Origin: Niveispirillum sp048066115
GTDB lineage: Bacteria > Pseudomonadota > Alphaproteobacteria > Azospirillales > Azospirillaceae
Direction: 5' to 3'
Assembly (NCBI RefSeq): GCF_048066115.1
Contig: NZ_JBLTYX010000004.1
Span: 1-64,000, forward strand
Length of the DNA stretch: 64,000 nt
Of this stretch, positions 9,037 through 17,349 are shown piece after piece. Within the stretch, counting starts at the first letter, position 1, and the number at the start of each line of letters is the position of its first letter. A program made the position numbers and the translations under genes. Below the pieces are notes generated by a model, which saw only the letters and a list, made by a program, of their open reading frames with translations, was not told where the DNA came from and searched no databases.

Positions 9037-9151
9037 GCGCGCCTTCCGAAACCCCGCCGGTGCTTTGCCAAGGCGCCGGCTAGGACCGTGCGGCTGATCC
9101 GGGGCATGCCCAGGACACAGCGGCGGACCATCAATAGCCATGGGGAGTTAT

Positions 9152-9619
9152 ATGGCACTGTATGAATCGATCCTGATTTTCCGTCAGGACATCTCCTCGA
9201 CTCAGGTGGAAAGCCTGACCGAGACCTTCAGCACGATCCTGAAGGACAATGGCGGCTCCGTCGTCAAGACCGAACAGTGGGGTCTGAAGACCCTGACCTA
9301 CCGGATCAAGAAGAACCGCAAGGGTCATTACGTCTATCTCGGCCTGGATGCGCCCGCCGCCGCCATCGCCGAAATGGAACGCAACCTGTCGATCAACGAA
9401 GACGTGCTGCGCGTCATGACCGTCAAAGTCGAGAAGATCGACGAAGGCCAGACCGCCATGCTCGCCAACAAGGGCGAGCGCGCGGAGCGTGGCCCCCGCG
9501 GTGGCTTCGGCGACCGTGGCCCCCGTCGTGAATTCGGCGATCGTGGTCCGCGCGAGGGCGGCTTCAGCCGTGGCCCGCGTCGTGACGCCGCCGTGGAAGG
9601 TGAAGGAGACCGCGCATGA
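9152..9619 (+). CDS. rpsF: 30S ribosomal protein bS6
   Basis: Binds the central domain of 16S rRNA together with bS18. The 155-residue protein begins MALYESILIFRQD and has the KTLTYRIKKNRKGHYV core of bS6. It ends in an Arg/Gly-rich tail (repeated RGPRGGFGDRGPR-like units), longer than the enterobacterial form. The ATG at 9152 is preceded by GGGGAG. The stop overlaps rpsR by four bases (ATGA), so translation is probably coupled. Confidence 0.97.
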   Translation: MALYESILIFRQDISSTQVESLTETFSTILKDNGGSVVKTEQWGLKTLTYRIKKNRKGHYVYLGLDAPAAAIAEMERNLSINEDVLRVMTVKVEKIDEGQTAMLANKGERAERGPRGGFGDRGPRREFGDRGPREGGFSRGPRRDAAVEGEGDRA

Positions 9620-9903
9620 CCACCGAACGTCCCCAGGGCGGTGCTCCCGCCGGTGGCGCCCCCCGCTCCGGCGGCGGTGGTCGTCGCCCGTTCTTCCGTC
9701 GCCGGAAGACCTGCCCGTTCTCCGGCCCGAACGCGCCGGCGATCGATTACAAGGATATCAAGCTGCTGTCCCGGTTCATCTCCGAGCGTGGCAAGATTGT
9801 CCCGTCCCGTATCACCGCCGTCTCGGCGAAGAAGCAGCGTGAGCTGGCCCGTGCGATCAAGCGCGCCCGCTTCCTGGCTCTTCTGCCGTACGTCGTCAAG
9901 TAA
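9616..9903 (+). CDS. rpsR: 30S ribosomal protein bS18
   Basis: A 95-residue protein that binds bS6 on the 30S platform. It has the conserved CPFSGPNAPAIDYKDIKLL and the basic C-terminus AIKRARFLALLPYV. The N-terminal 30 residues are a Gly/Pro/Arg-rich extension. The start overlaps the rpsF stop, and rplI follows 15 bp later, the standard S6-S18-L9 operon. Confidence 0.97.
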   Translation: MTTERPQGGAPAGGAPRSGGGGRRPFFRRRKTCPFSGPNAPAIDYKDIKLLSRFISERGKIVPSRITAVSAKKQRELARAIKRARFLALLPYVVK

Positions 9904-9918
9904 ACCAGGAGAAAAGAC

Positions 9919-10476
9919 ATGGACGTCATTCTGCTGGAACGCGTCGAGAAGCTGGGTCAGCTGGGTCAGGTGGTCAAGGTGAAGCCGGGCTATGCCCGTA
10001 ACTACCTGCTGCCGAAGAAGAAGGCCCTGCGCGCCACCAAGGAAAACCTGGCCGTCTTCGAGGCCCAGAAAGCGCAGCTGGAAGCTCGCAATCTGGAGCT
10101 GAAGAAGGAAGCCGAGGTCGTAGCGACCAAGGTGAACGGCCTTTCCGTCGTTGTGGTCCGTCAGGCCGCCGAATCCGGCGTCCTGTACGGCTCGGTCAGC
10201 TCGCGCGATATCGCCGAGGCCGTGACCGCTGCCGGCACGACCATTTCCCGTGGTCAGGTCGCGATCCCCGATCCGATCAAGACCCTGGGTCTGTTCAAGA
10301 TCCGCGTCATCCTGCACCCGGAAGTGTCCGTCGCCATCACGGTGAACGTGGCCCGTTCGGTCGAGGAAGCCGCCGTCCAGGCCGCCCGTGGCGGCATGGT
10401 CGTCGGTCGCGACGAGGATGAGGACGAGGAAGAAGCGGTCGAAGAGACCGAAGCCACCGAAGAGACCGAGGCCTGA
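9919..10476 (+). CDS. rplI: 50S ribosomal protein bL9
   Basis: A 185-residue ribosomal protein with the N-terminal domain VILLERVEKLGQLGQVVKVKPGYARNYLLP, a connecting helix and the C-terminal domain (SVSSRDIAEAV...). A Glu-rich acidic tail of about 25 residues extends past the usual end (bL9 is normally about 150 residues). An AGGAG site precedes the ATG. It is the last gene of the operon and is followed by a strong terminator. Confidence 0.97.
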   Translation: MDVILLERVEKLGQLGQVVKVKPGYARNYLLPKKKALRATKENLAVFEAQKAQLEARNLELKKEAEVVATKVNGLSVVVVRQAAESGVLYGSVSSRDIAEAVTAAGTTISRGQVAIPDPIKTLGLFKIRVILHPEVSVAITVNVARSVEEAAVQAARGGMVVGRDEDEDEEEAVEETEATEETEA

Positions 10477-10491
10477 TTTAAGGCCCCGGTT

Positions 10492-10511
10492 GCCGGATGG
10501 AGACATCCGGC
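10492..10511 (+). other. Small hairpin after rplI
   Basis: GCCGGATG and CATCCGGC flank a GAGA tetraloop. There is no T-run, so it is more likely a protective 3' hairpin than a terminator. Confidence 0.5.
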
Positions 10512-10530
10512 CTTCTGGTAGACGGGATGA

Positions 10531-10564
10531 GGGCGGTTTCCTTCGGGGGACCGCCCTTTTTCTT
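10531..10564 (+). terminator. Intrinsic terminator of rpsF-rpsR-rplI
   Basis: An 11-bp stem (10531-10541 with 10546-10556, two G-U pairs) is capped by a TTCG tetraloop and followed by TTTTTCTTTT. Confidence 0.9.
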
Positions 10565-10638
10565 TTGGCCAGCTTTGCGACAGCGCGCGGCGGGACTACC
10601 TTTTCAAGACGCACCAGCGGCTTGGGAGATGTTCCGAC

Positions 10639-11871
10639 ATGCTGTTGTTCCGTTTTCTGCGCGCCATCGTCACCCAGGGCAGCCTTACCGTCATTGATGC
10701 GCGCGGTCAGCCGCACAAGTTCGGCACCGACATGCCTGGCATCAGACCGGTGAAGGTGCGCCTGACCGATCCGGCCCTGGAATGGACGCTGGGCCTGCAT
10801 CCCGGGCTTTTCGCCGGGGAAGCCTATATGGACGGTACCCTGCAGATGGTGGAGGGCAGCCTTTACGACTTTGTCGATCTGATCACCCGCAATATCGGGT
10901 TCAGCCATATGGGCCCGGCGGGATTTGTCCAGCGCTTCGGCGTCGGTGTGCAGCGCTTCATCCAGCAGCGCAACCCGCTGGACCGGTCACGCCGCAACGT
11001 GGCCCACCATTATGATCTGTCCAGGCACTTCTATGATCTGTTCCTGGATGCGGACCGGCAATATTCCTGCGCCTACTTCCCCGAACCGGGGATGAGCCTG
11101 GAGGCCGCACAAGACGCCAAGAAGCGGCATATCGCGGCCAAGCTGCTGCTGAAGCCGGGCCAGGAGGTACTGGATGTTGGCTGCGGCTGGGGCGGCATGG
11201 CGCTGACGCTGGCCAAGCTGGCCGATGTGCATGTCACCGGCATCACGCTGTCCACCGAACAACTGGCCGTGGCGCGGGAACGGGCGACGGCGGCGGGCCT
11301 GTCGGACCGGGTACGGTTCGAACTGTGCGATTACCGCGAACTGCCGGGCCGGTTCGACCGTATCGTCAGCGTCGGCATGTTCGAACATGTCGGCGTGCCG
11401 CAGTACCCCACCTTCTTCAAGAAGGTTCGCGAGCTGCTGGCCGATGACGGGGTGGCGCTGCTGCATTCCATCGGAAGGGCGGAGGGGCCGGGCACCACCA
11501 ACCCCTGGATCCGCAAATATATCTTCCCCGGCGGCTATTCCCCCTCCCTGTCGGAGGTCACGCCGGCCATCGAGGGGGCCGGCCTGTGGCTGACCGATAT
11601 GGAGGTCTGGCGCCTGCATTACGCGGAGACGCTGCGCCATTGGCGCGAACGGTTCCTGGCCAATCGCGACAAGGTGCTGGAGCTTTATGATGAGCGGTTC
11701 TGCCGGATGTGGGAATTCTATCTGGTGGGATCGGAATGCGCCTTCCGCCACCAGGGCCACATGGTGTTCCAGGCCCAGCTGGCCCGCGACGTCCATGCCC
11801 TGCCGACCGCCCGCGACTATATGCTGACCGATGAGCGGGGGATGGCGGAGCGGCAGACGCGGGCAGCGTGA
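10639..11871 (+). CDS. cfa: Cyclopropane-fatty-acyl-phospholipid synthase family methyltransferase
   Basis: Transfers a methylene from SAM to unsaturated acyl chains of membrane phospholipids. The 410-residue protein has the CFA N-terminal domain, the NVAHHYDLSRHFYDLFLD motif, SAM motif I in LDVGCGWGGMAL, and the C-terminal helical region with ..FCRMWEFYLVGSECAFR. Length is typical. It stands alone between the ribosomal operon and dnaB. Other SAM-dependent fatty-acid modifying enzymes share this family, so the exact product is less certain than the family. Confidence 0.9.
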   Translation: MLLFRFLRAIVTQGSLTVIDARGQPHKFGTDMPGIRPVKVRLTDPALEWTLGLHPGLFAGEAYMDGTLQMVEGSLYDFVDLITRNIGFSHMGPAGFVQRFGVGVQRFIQQRNPLDRSRRNVAHHYDLSRHFYDLFLDADRQYSCAYFPEPGMSLEAAQDAKKRHIAAKLLLKPGQEVLDVGCGWGGMALTLAKLADVHVTGITLSTEQLAVARERATAAGLSDRVRFELCDYRELPGRFDRIVSVGMFEHVGVPQYPTFFKKVRELLADDGVALLHSIGRAEGPGTTNPWIRKYIFPGGYSPSLSEVTPAIEGAGLWLTDMEVWRLHYAETLRHWRERFLANRDKVLELYDERFCRMWEFYLVGSECAFRHQGHMVFQAQLARDVHALPTARDYMLTDERGMAERQTRAA

Positions 11872-11880
11872 ATGGGCAAC

Positions 11881-11900
11881 TTATCCACAGCTTATCCCCA
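11881..11900 (+). promoter_or_regulatory. Two tandem DnaA-box-like sites upstream of dnaB
   Basis: TTATCCACA (11881-11889), a perfect DnaA box, is followed by TTATCCCCA (11892-11900), one base off. Both are in the same orientation and their starts are 11 bp apart, about one helical turn. They lie about 80 bp before the dnaB start. Confidence 0.6.
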
Positions 11901-11979
11901 GATCGTTCCCCTTCTTTCTCAAGCCCCATCCTTGCGACGGCATGACGGCGCCCATGCGGGTCGCTAAAGTACGCCCGCC

Positions 11980-13482
11980 ATGGATACCAAGCTGATCGAC
12001 CCGTCCGGCTTTGCCGGTGCCGCCCCCATCGCCTATCGCACGCCGCCCCATAACGAGGAGGCGGAGCAGACGGTGCTGGGCGCCATCCTTGTCAATAACA
12101 AGGCATTTGAAAAGGTTGGTGAATTCCTGCGGCCGGAGCATTTCTTCGACCCCGCCAACCAGAAGATTTTCCAGGCCATCCTGAAGATGGTCGACCGGGG
12201 TCAGGTCGCCAATCCGATCACCCTGAAAGCCTATTTCGAGCAGGACCGCGACCTGTCGGAAATCGGCGGGCCGGAATATCTGGCGCGCCTGGCCGCGGCC
12301 ATCGTCACTGTCCATAATCTGGAGGATTACGGTCGGGTTATCCACGACGCCTTCCTGCGCCGGCAGTTGATCGAAGTCGGCGAGGATATGGTCAATCAGG
12401 CCTATAAGCACGACATCGACATCGCCGCCAACGACCAGATCGAAGATGCGGAAAAGAAGCTGTTCGAGCTGGCGGCCACGGGCGACATCAAGGGCGATTT
12501 CATCCCCTTCGACCGGGCGCTGACCGCCGCCATCGCCACCGCCGAAGCCGCCTTCCGCCGCACCAGCCATGTCACCGGCGTCACCTCGGGCCTACGCGAC
12601 CTGGACGGCAAGCTGGGCGGGTTGCACCCCTCGGACCTGCTGATCCTGGCCGGTCGTCCGTCGATGGGTAAGACCGCGCTGGCCACGAACATCGCCTTCA
12701 ACGCCGCCAAGGCCTATATGCTGTCCGGCGGCAAGGAGGGGGCGCCCGTCGGCTTCTTCTCGCTGGAAATGTCGGCCGAACAGCTGGCTTTGCGTATCCT
12801 GGCCGATCAGGCGGAAGTGTCGGGTGACAAGATCCGTCGTGGTGAGATTTCCGCCACCGACTTCCCCAAGTTCGTGGAGGCCAGCCAGTATCTGGCCCGC
12901 GTGCCCTTCTTCGTGGATGATACGCCGGCGCTCACAATCACCGCCGTGCGTACCCGTGCCCGGCGCCTGAAGCGCACACATGGGCTGGGCCTTGTGGTGG
13001 TCGACTATCTTCAGCTGCTGCGCGGTGGCGGGTCCAGCCGGGGTGAGCAGAATCGCGTGCAGGAAATCTCAGAGATTACGCGCGGCCTGAAGGCCATCGC
13101 CAAGGAACTGGAACTGCCCGTTATCGCCCTGTCGCAGCTGTCGCGTTCGGTGGAAAGCCGCGAGGACAAACGGCCGCAGCTGTCGGATTTGCGTGAATCG
13201 GGCTCGATCGAGCAGGATGCCGACGTCGTCATGTTCGTGTTCCGCGAGCAATATTATCTGGAGCGTGCCGAGCCGGGCCGACGCCCGGACGAGTCGGAAG
13301 ACAAGTATAATGACCGGTACGCGCAGTGGCAGGACCGGCTGGCCCAGGTCCACAACACCGCCGACGTGATCATCGGCAAGCAGCGTCACGGCCCCGTCGG
13401 CACCGTCCGCCTGTTCTTCGACGGCAATTATACCCGCTTCGGCGACCTGGAAACCCAGCATGGCGTGTCTTATGACGACTGA
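11980..13482 (+). CDS. dnaB: Replicative DNA helicase DnaB
   Basis: Hexameric ATP-driven helicase of the replication fork. The 500-residue protein has the N-terminal primase-interaction domain (PPHNEEAEQTVLGAIL), the RecA-like motor with Walker A GRPSMGKTA, Walker B LVVVDYLQLL, and the H4-like DLRESGSIEQDADVVMF. The C-terminal HNTADVIIGKQRHGP..T is canonical. The 3' end overlaps alr by 11 bp. No strong ribosome site precedes the ATG. Tandem DnaA-box-like sites lie upstream. Confidence 0.97.
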   Translation: MDTKLIDPSGFAGAAPIAYRTPPHNEEAEQTVLGAILVNNKAFEKVGEFLRPEHFFDPANQKIFQAILKMVDRGQVANPITLKAYFEQDRDLSEIGGPEYLARLAAAIVTVHNLEDYGRVIHDAFLRRQLIEVGEDMVNQAYKHDIDIAANDQIEDAEKKLFELAATGDIKGDFIPFDRALTAAIATAEAAFRRTSHVTGVTSGLRDLDGKLGGLHPSDLLILAGRPSMGKTALATNIAFNAAKAYMLSGGKEGAPVGFFSLEMSAEQLALRILADQAEVSGDKIRRGEISATDFPKFVEASQYLARVPFFVDDTPALTITAVRTRARRLKRTHGLGLVVVDYLQLLRGGGSSRGEQNRVQEISEITRGLKAIAKELELPVIALSQLSRSVESREDKRPQLSDLRESGSIEQDADVVMFVFREQYYLERAEPGRRPDESEDKYNDRYAQWQDRLAQVHNTADVIIGKQRHGPVGTVRLFFDGNYTRFGDLETQHGVSYDD

Positions 13483-14605
13483 GCTGGCGGGGCTGCTGGA
13501 CAGCCCCGAGGCAGCCCGTGTCGGTGCCGTGCTGGTCATCGACAAGGGCGCACTGGTCGCGAACTGGTGTGCCATGGCCGATCGCGCCGCCAGCGCCGAA
13601 TGCGCCGCCGTGGTCAAGGCCAATGGGTACGGCCTGGGCGATGTCGCAGTGGCCACGACCCTGTGGGGAGCTGGCGCCAGAAGTTTCTTCGTGGCCGATA
13701 TCGAGGCCGGGGTGCGGGTCAAAGCCACCCTGCCCGCTTCCCGCACCATCGTCCTGCACGGCGTGCCGGCGGGGACAGAGGATGAACTGGCCACGCGCGG
13801 GCTGGTCCCGGTGCTGAGCAGCCTGGGCGAGATCGAGCGCTGGGGTGCATTTGCCCGCAAGCTAGGTCACAAACTGCCGGCGCTTATTCATGTCGATACC
13901 GGAATGAACCGCCTGGGCCTGCCCGGCGGCGAATTAGACCGGCTGTGCAATGATCAAGCAACGCTGCTGCAAGGCCTGGATGTCCAGGCCTGGATGAGCC
14001 ATCTGGCCTGTGCCGATGATCCCGCCAATCCGCTGACGGCGGAGCAATTGCGGCGGGTGCAGGCGGCGCTGGCGCGGCTGCCCAACGCGCCGGTCAGCCT
14101 GTCCAACTCCGCCGGCATCTTCCATGGCGCGGATTATCATTTCGATCTGGTGCGGCCGGGCATCGCGCTTTACGGTCCCAACCCCGCCCCCTGGCTGCCC
14201 AACCCGATGCGGCCGGTGATCCGGCTGTTGGCCCGCATCCTCCAGGTCCGTGACGTGGTCCCACCCGATACGGTCGGATATGACGCCACCCACCGCATCA
14301 CGGCACCGGGCAAAGTGGCGGCCCTGGGCATGGGTTATGCCGACGGCTATCCCTGGTCACTGGCCGGCAAGGGGGTGGTGATGATCGGCGGGCACGCCGC
14401 ACCCTTGGTTGGGCGGGTGTCGATGGACCTGCTGACGGCCGATGTGACGGGCGTTCCCGACCACCTGCTGAAAGTCGGCGGCTGGGCCGACGTCATCGGC
14501 CCGCATCGCGATGTGGATCAGGTCGCCAAGGAGGCCGGTACCATCGGGTACGAGGTGCTGACGCGTCTGGGGTCGCGGTATCACCGGATTTATGTCGGCG
14601 GTTGA
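13472..14605 (+). CDS. alr: Alanine racemase
   Basis: PLP enzyme making D-alanine for peptidoglycan. The 377-residue protein has the PLP lysine in VVKANGYGLG, and the second-domain signature with the catalytic Tyr region (GMGYADGYPW) and RVSMDLLTADV. The ATG at 13472 lies inside the end of dnaB, implying translational coupling; the more upstream ATG at 13460 is also in frame. The dnaB-alr pairing is common in alphaproteobacteria. Confidence 0.95.
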   Translation: MTTELAGLLDSPEAARVGAVLVIDKGALVANWCAMADRAASAECAAVVKANGYGLGDVAVATTLWGAGARSFFVADIEAGVRVKATLPASRTIVLHGVPAGTEDELATRGLVPVLSSLGEIERWGAFARKLGHKLPALIHVDTGMNRLGLPGGELDRLCNDQATLLQGLDVQAWMSHLACADDPANPLTAEQLRRVQAALARLPNAPVSLSNSAGIFHGADYHFDLVRPGIALYGPNPAPWLPNPMRPVIRLLARILQVRDVVPPDTVGYDATHRITAPGKVAALGMGYADGYPWSLAGKGVVMIGGHAAPLVGRVSMDLLTADVTGVPDHLLKVGGWADVIGPHRDVDQVAKEAGTIGYEVLTRLGSRYHRIYVGG

Positions 14606-14614
14606 GCCAAGCCC

Positions 14615-15508
14615 TTACGCCGTGATGGAAATGAAGCTCTCCGACGTCTGCACCGCGATGGTGAGGGTTTCGGTGTAGGTGGTGGTATAGGTCACATCCA
14701 GCACGGCACCGGCATCGACGCCACTCGTCTCCGACGCGCCGCCGGGGTCCATCCCCTCCAGCGTGCCATTCAGCCGTTCCAGCGTCTCTCCCGCCGCCGC
14801 CAGATCGTCGCGCGCCGCCTTCAGCGCCTCCTCATACTCCTTCTTGTCCTCCTCGCTCATCCAGACCGTGTTGCCCTTGTTGGCTTCGGCCTGGGTCAGC
14901 AGGGTGCGGGCGCGGCCCGCCACATCGCGCACCTCCTGCACATAGGCGCGGGCGAAGGAGATGGGAACACCACCGGCCGTCATGCCGGGCTGCTGTGCCA
15001 CAGGTTTTGCGGGGTCCGGTTCCCCGCGCGCGATGGCGGCGGCCCGCTCAGCCGGATCGACATCACGGCCTTCGACAAGGTTCTTGGCCTCATCGGCCAG
15101 ATTGCGGGTCATGCCCGACGCTTCGCGGGCAATATGGGCCAGCTTGCGAGCGTCGCCCTTGGCCGCGGCCTGACGCGCCTCCTGCTCCAGTTCGCCCATG
15201 CGGCGCTTGCCCTGGTTCAGCTTTTCGGTGGCGGCCTTGCGGTCGATATCCGACCGGGCCTGATCCATATATTTGGAAAGTTCCTCGACGCGCGCGGCGG
15301 ATTTCGCGGCATCCTGAAAGGCGCCGCCGGTGATGCCGATATCCATCAGGCGCTTGAACATGTCCTTCTGGGACGTGCCCTGATATTCAGGGCTGTCGAC
15401 CTTCCTGAACCGCTCCTCAACCGCCTTGTCGACATGGCGGTCGATAGCCGTCTTCATCGCCTGCGCATTCGTGGCGTTGAAGAGCGAACCCGCGTTTAGC
15501 GAGATCAT
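14615..15508 (-). CDS. Coiled-coil protein of unknown function
   Basis: I do not recognise this 297-residue protein. Residues about 30-145 and 180-245 are rich in Ala, Glu, Lys and Arg with heptad-like spacing, and the C-terminal 25 residues are Thr/Ser/Val-rich and probably beta (VLDVTYTTTYTETL). No signal peptide or membrane segment is seen. The start at 15508 is chosen because GGGGGAG lies just upstream; it trims 11 residues from the longest frame. It is convergent with alr, nine bases apart. Similar repeat-and-tail shapes occur in flagellin-associated and surface proteins, but nothing specific supports that here. Confidence 0.65.
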   Translation of the reverse strand: MISLNAGSLFNATNAQAMKTAIDRHVDKAVEERFRKVDSPEYQGTSQKDMFKRLMDIGITGGAFQDAAKSAARVEELSKYMDQARSDIDRKAATEKLNQGKRRMGELEQEARQAAAKGDARKLAHIAREASGMTRNLADEAKNLVEGRDVDPAERAAAIARGEPDPAKPVAQQPGMTAGGVPISFARAYVQEVRDVAGRARTLLTQAEANKGNTVWMSEEDKKEYEEALKAARDDLAAAGETLERLNGTLEGMDPGGASETSGVDAGAVLDVTYTTTYTETLTIAVQTSESFISITA

Positions 15509-15604
15509 GGGCTCCCCCGATGCGATCATTTTGATCCGCATAAAAGGTACGACACTCGCGCGATAGGCTCAAGTTGCTAAAATTGTATCTTTAGTCATAG
15601 TCGC

Positions 15605-15642
15605 CGAAAAGAAACCGCCCGGCAGGTTTCCCCACCGGGCGG
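15605..15642 (-). terminator. Intrinsic terminator after ilvC
   Basis: CCGCCCGG (15615-15622) pairs with CCGGGCGG (15635-15642); on the minus strand it is followed by TTTCTTTTC. It ends the ilv operon. Confidence 0.85.
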
Positions 15643-15671
15643 CATCATTTTCACCAAACCGTTGAAACGGC

Positions 15672-16691
15672 TTAGTTCTTGGACTTGTCCACCAGCTGGT
15701 TGGCGGCGATCCAGGGCATCATGGCGCGCAGCTTGGCGCCCACTTCCTCGATCGGGTGTTCGGCCTGGCGACGGCGGGTGGCCTTGAAGGACGGGGTGCC
15801 GGCCTTGTTCTCCAGCATCCAGTCGCGGGTGAAGCGGCCGGACTGGATATCATCCAGAACGCGCTTCATCTCGGCCTTGGTCTCGTCCGTCACGATGCGC
15901 GGGCCGGTGACATAGTCACCATACTCGGCGGTGTTGGAGATCGAGTAGCGCATGTTGGCGATGCCGCCTTCGTAGATCAGGTCCACGATCAGCTTCACTT
16001 CGTGCAGGCATTCGAAATAGGCCATTTCCGGGGCGTAACCAGCCTCGGTCAGGGTCTCGAAGCCGGCCTGGATCAGCTTGGTCAGGCCGCCGCACAGCAC
16101 GGCCTGCTCACCGAACAGGTCGGTCTCGCACTCTTCCTTGAAGGTGGTCTCGATGATGCCCGAACGGCCACCGCCAACGGCGGAAGCATAGGACAGGGCG
16201 ACGTCGAAGGCGTTGCCGGAAGCGTTCTGGTGAACGGCCACCAGGCAAGGGACGCCGCCGCCCTTCTTGTATTCGCCGCGCACGGTGTGGCCGGGGCCCT
16301 TCGGCGCGATCATGAACACGTCGGTGTCGGGACGCGGCTCGATCAGGCGGAAATGCACGTTCAGGCCGTGGGCGAACGCGATGGCCGAGCCCTTCTTCAG
16401 GTTCGGGCCGATCTCGTTATTGTACAGCTCGGCCTGATGCTCGTCCGGCGTCAGGATCATGATGACGTCGGCGGTCTGCGCGGCCTCGGCCGGGGTCACG
16501 CACTTGAAGCCGGCGGCTTCGGCCTTGGCGCGGGTCGGCGAGTTGGGCTTCAGCGCGATGACCACGTCCGTGACGCCGCTGTCCCGCAGATTCTGGGCAT
16601 GGGCATGGCCCTGGCTGCCATAGCCGACAATGGCGACCTTCTTGCCCTTGATCAGGTTCACGTCGGCGTCGCGATCGTAATAGACGCGCAT
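15672..16691 (-). CDS. ilvC: Ketol-acid reductoisomerase (NADP+)
   Basis: Second common step of valine and isoleucine synthesis: isomerises and reduces acetohydroxy acids with NADPH and Mg2+. The 339-residue class I enzyme shows the Rossmann motif GYGSQGHAHAQNLRDSG, the metal ligands in the region GQQ/EQAVLCGG, and C-terminal ETLTEAGY..EMAYFEC. It lies 81 bp after ilvN on the same strand and ends at a terminator, so it is the last ilv gene. Confidence 0.97.
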   Translation of the reverse strand: MRVYYDRDADVNLIKGKKVAIVGYGSQGHAHAQNLRDSGVTDVVIALKPNSPTRAKAEAAGFKCVTPAEAAQTADVIMILTPDEHQAELYNNEIGPNLKKGSAIAFAHGLNVHFRLIEPRPDTDVFMIAPKGPGHTVRGEYKKGGGVPCLVAVHQNASGNAFDVALSYASAVGGGRSGIIETTFKEECETDLFGEQAVLCGGLTKLIQAGFETLTEAGYAPEMAYFECLHEVKLIVDLIYEGGIANMRYSISNTAEYGDYVTGPRIVTDETKAEMKRVLDDIQSGRFTRDWMLENKAGTPSFKATRRRQAEHPIEEVGAKLRAMMPWIAANQLVDKSKN

Positions 16692-16772
16692 GGGAATGTT
16701 CCTTCGTCTTGCTCTGCTGTTGTCAGATCCGGCCCCGGCACGGGGTCCGGCATTGCGGTGATGGGTGTTCTT

Positions 16773-17285
16773 CTACAGGGTCGAGGTGCCGCGCGACAGG
16801 GCGGCGGCGCCGGTACGGCTGATATCGACCTCGCCCAACTGCTGCATCAGGTCGATGAAGCGGTCCAGATCATCGGCGGTGCCGGTGATCTCGAACACGA
16901 AGCTGGAAATGGTGGCGTCCACGACGCGGGCCTTGAACACATCGGCGATGCGCAGGCTTTCCACCCGCTTCTCGCCATTGGCCACAACCTTGACCAGCCC
17001 CATCTCCCGCTCGATGAACGGGCCTTCCAGGGTCAGGTCCTTGACCTTGTGAACAGGGACCAGGCGCTCAAGCTGCACCTTGATCTGCTCGATGATCATC
17101 GGCGTGCCCGACGTGACGACGGTGATGCGCGACAGGCTGTCGCCGGCATCGATCTGCGCCACCGTCAGGCTTTCGATATTATAGCCGCGGCCGGAAAACA
17201 GGCCGATGACGCGCGCCAGCACGCCCGGCTCGTTATCGACGAGCACGGAGATGGTGTGGCGGCGGATGCTGGTATCTTGGGTCAC
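16773..17285 (-). CDS. ilvN: Acetolactate synthase small (regulatory) subunit
   Basis: Regulatory partner of the large subunit, giving valine feedback inhibition. The 170-residue protein has an N-terminal ACT domain (HTISVLVDNEPGVLARVIGLFSGRGYNIESL) and the C-terminal ALS_ss_C domain. Length is the usual 160-175 residues. It is 64 bp downstream of the large subunit and upstream of ilvC, all on the minus strand. The name ilvH is equally used. Confidence 0.95.
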   Translation of the reverse strand: MTQDTSIRRHTISVLVDNEPGVLARVIGLFSGRGYNIESLTVAQIDAGDSLSRITVVTSGTPMIIEQIKVQLERLVPVHKVKDLTLEGPFIEREMGLVKVVANGEKRVESLRIADVFKARVVDATISSFVFEITGTADDLDRFIDLMQQLGEVDISRTGAAALSRGTSTL

Positions 17286-17349
17286 GGGCGGAAGGCTCCA
17301 GTGAGGTCTTGTTCTGGGGTGCGGAGGGGGTGTTGAGGACAGATGCCGG

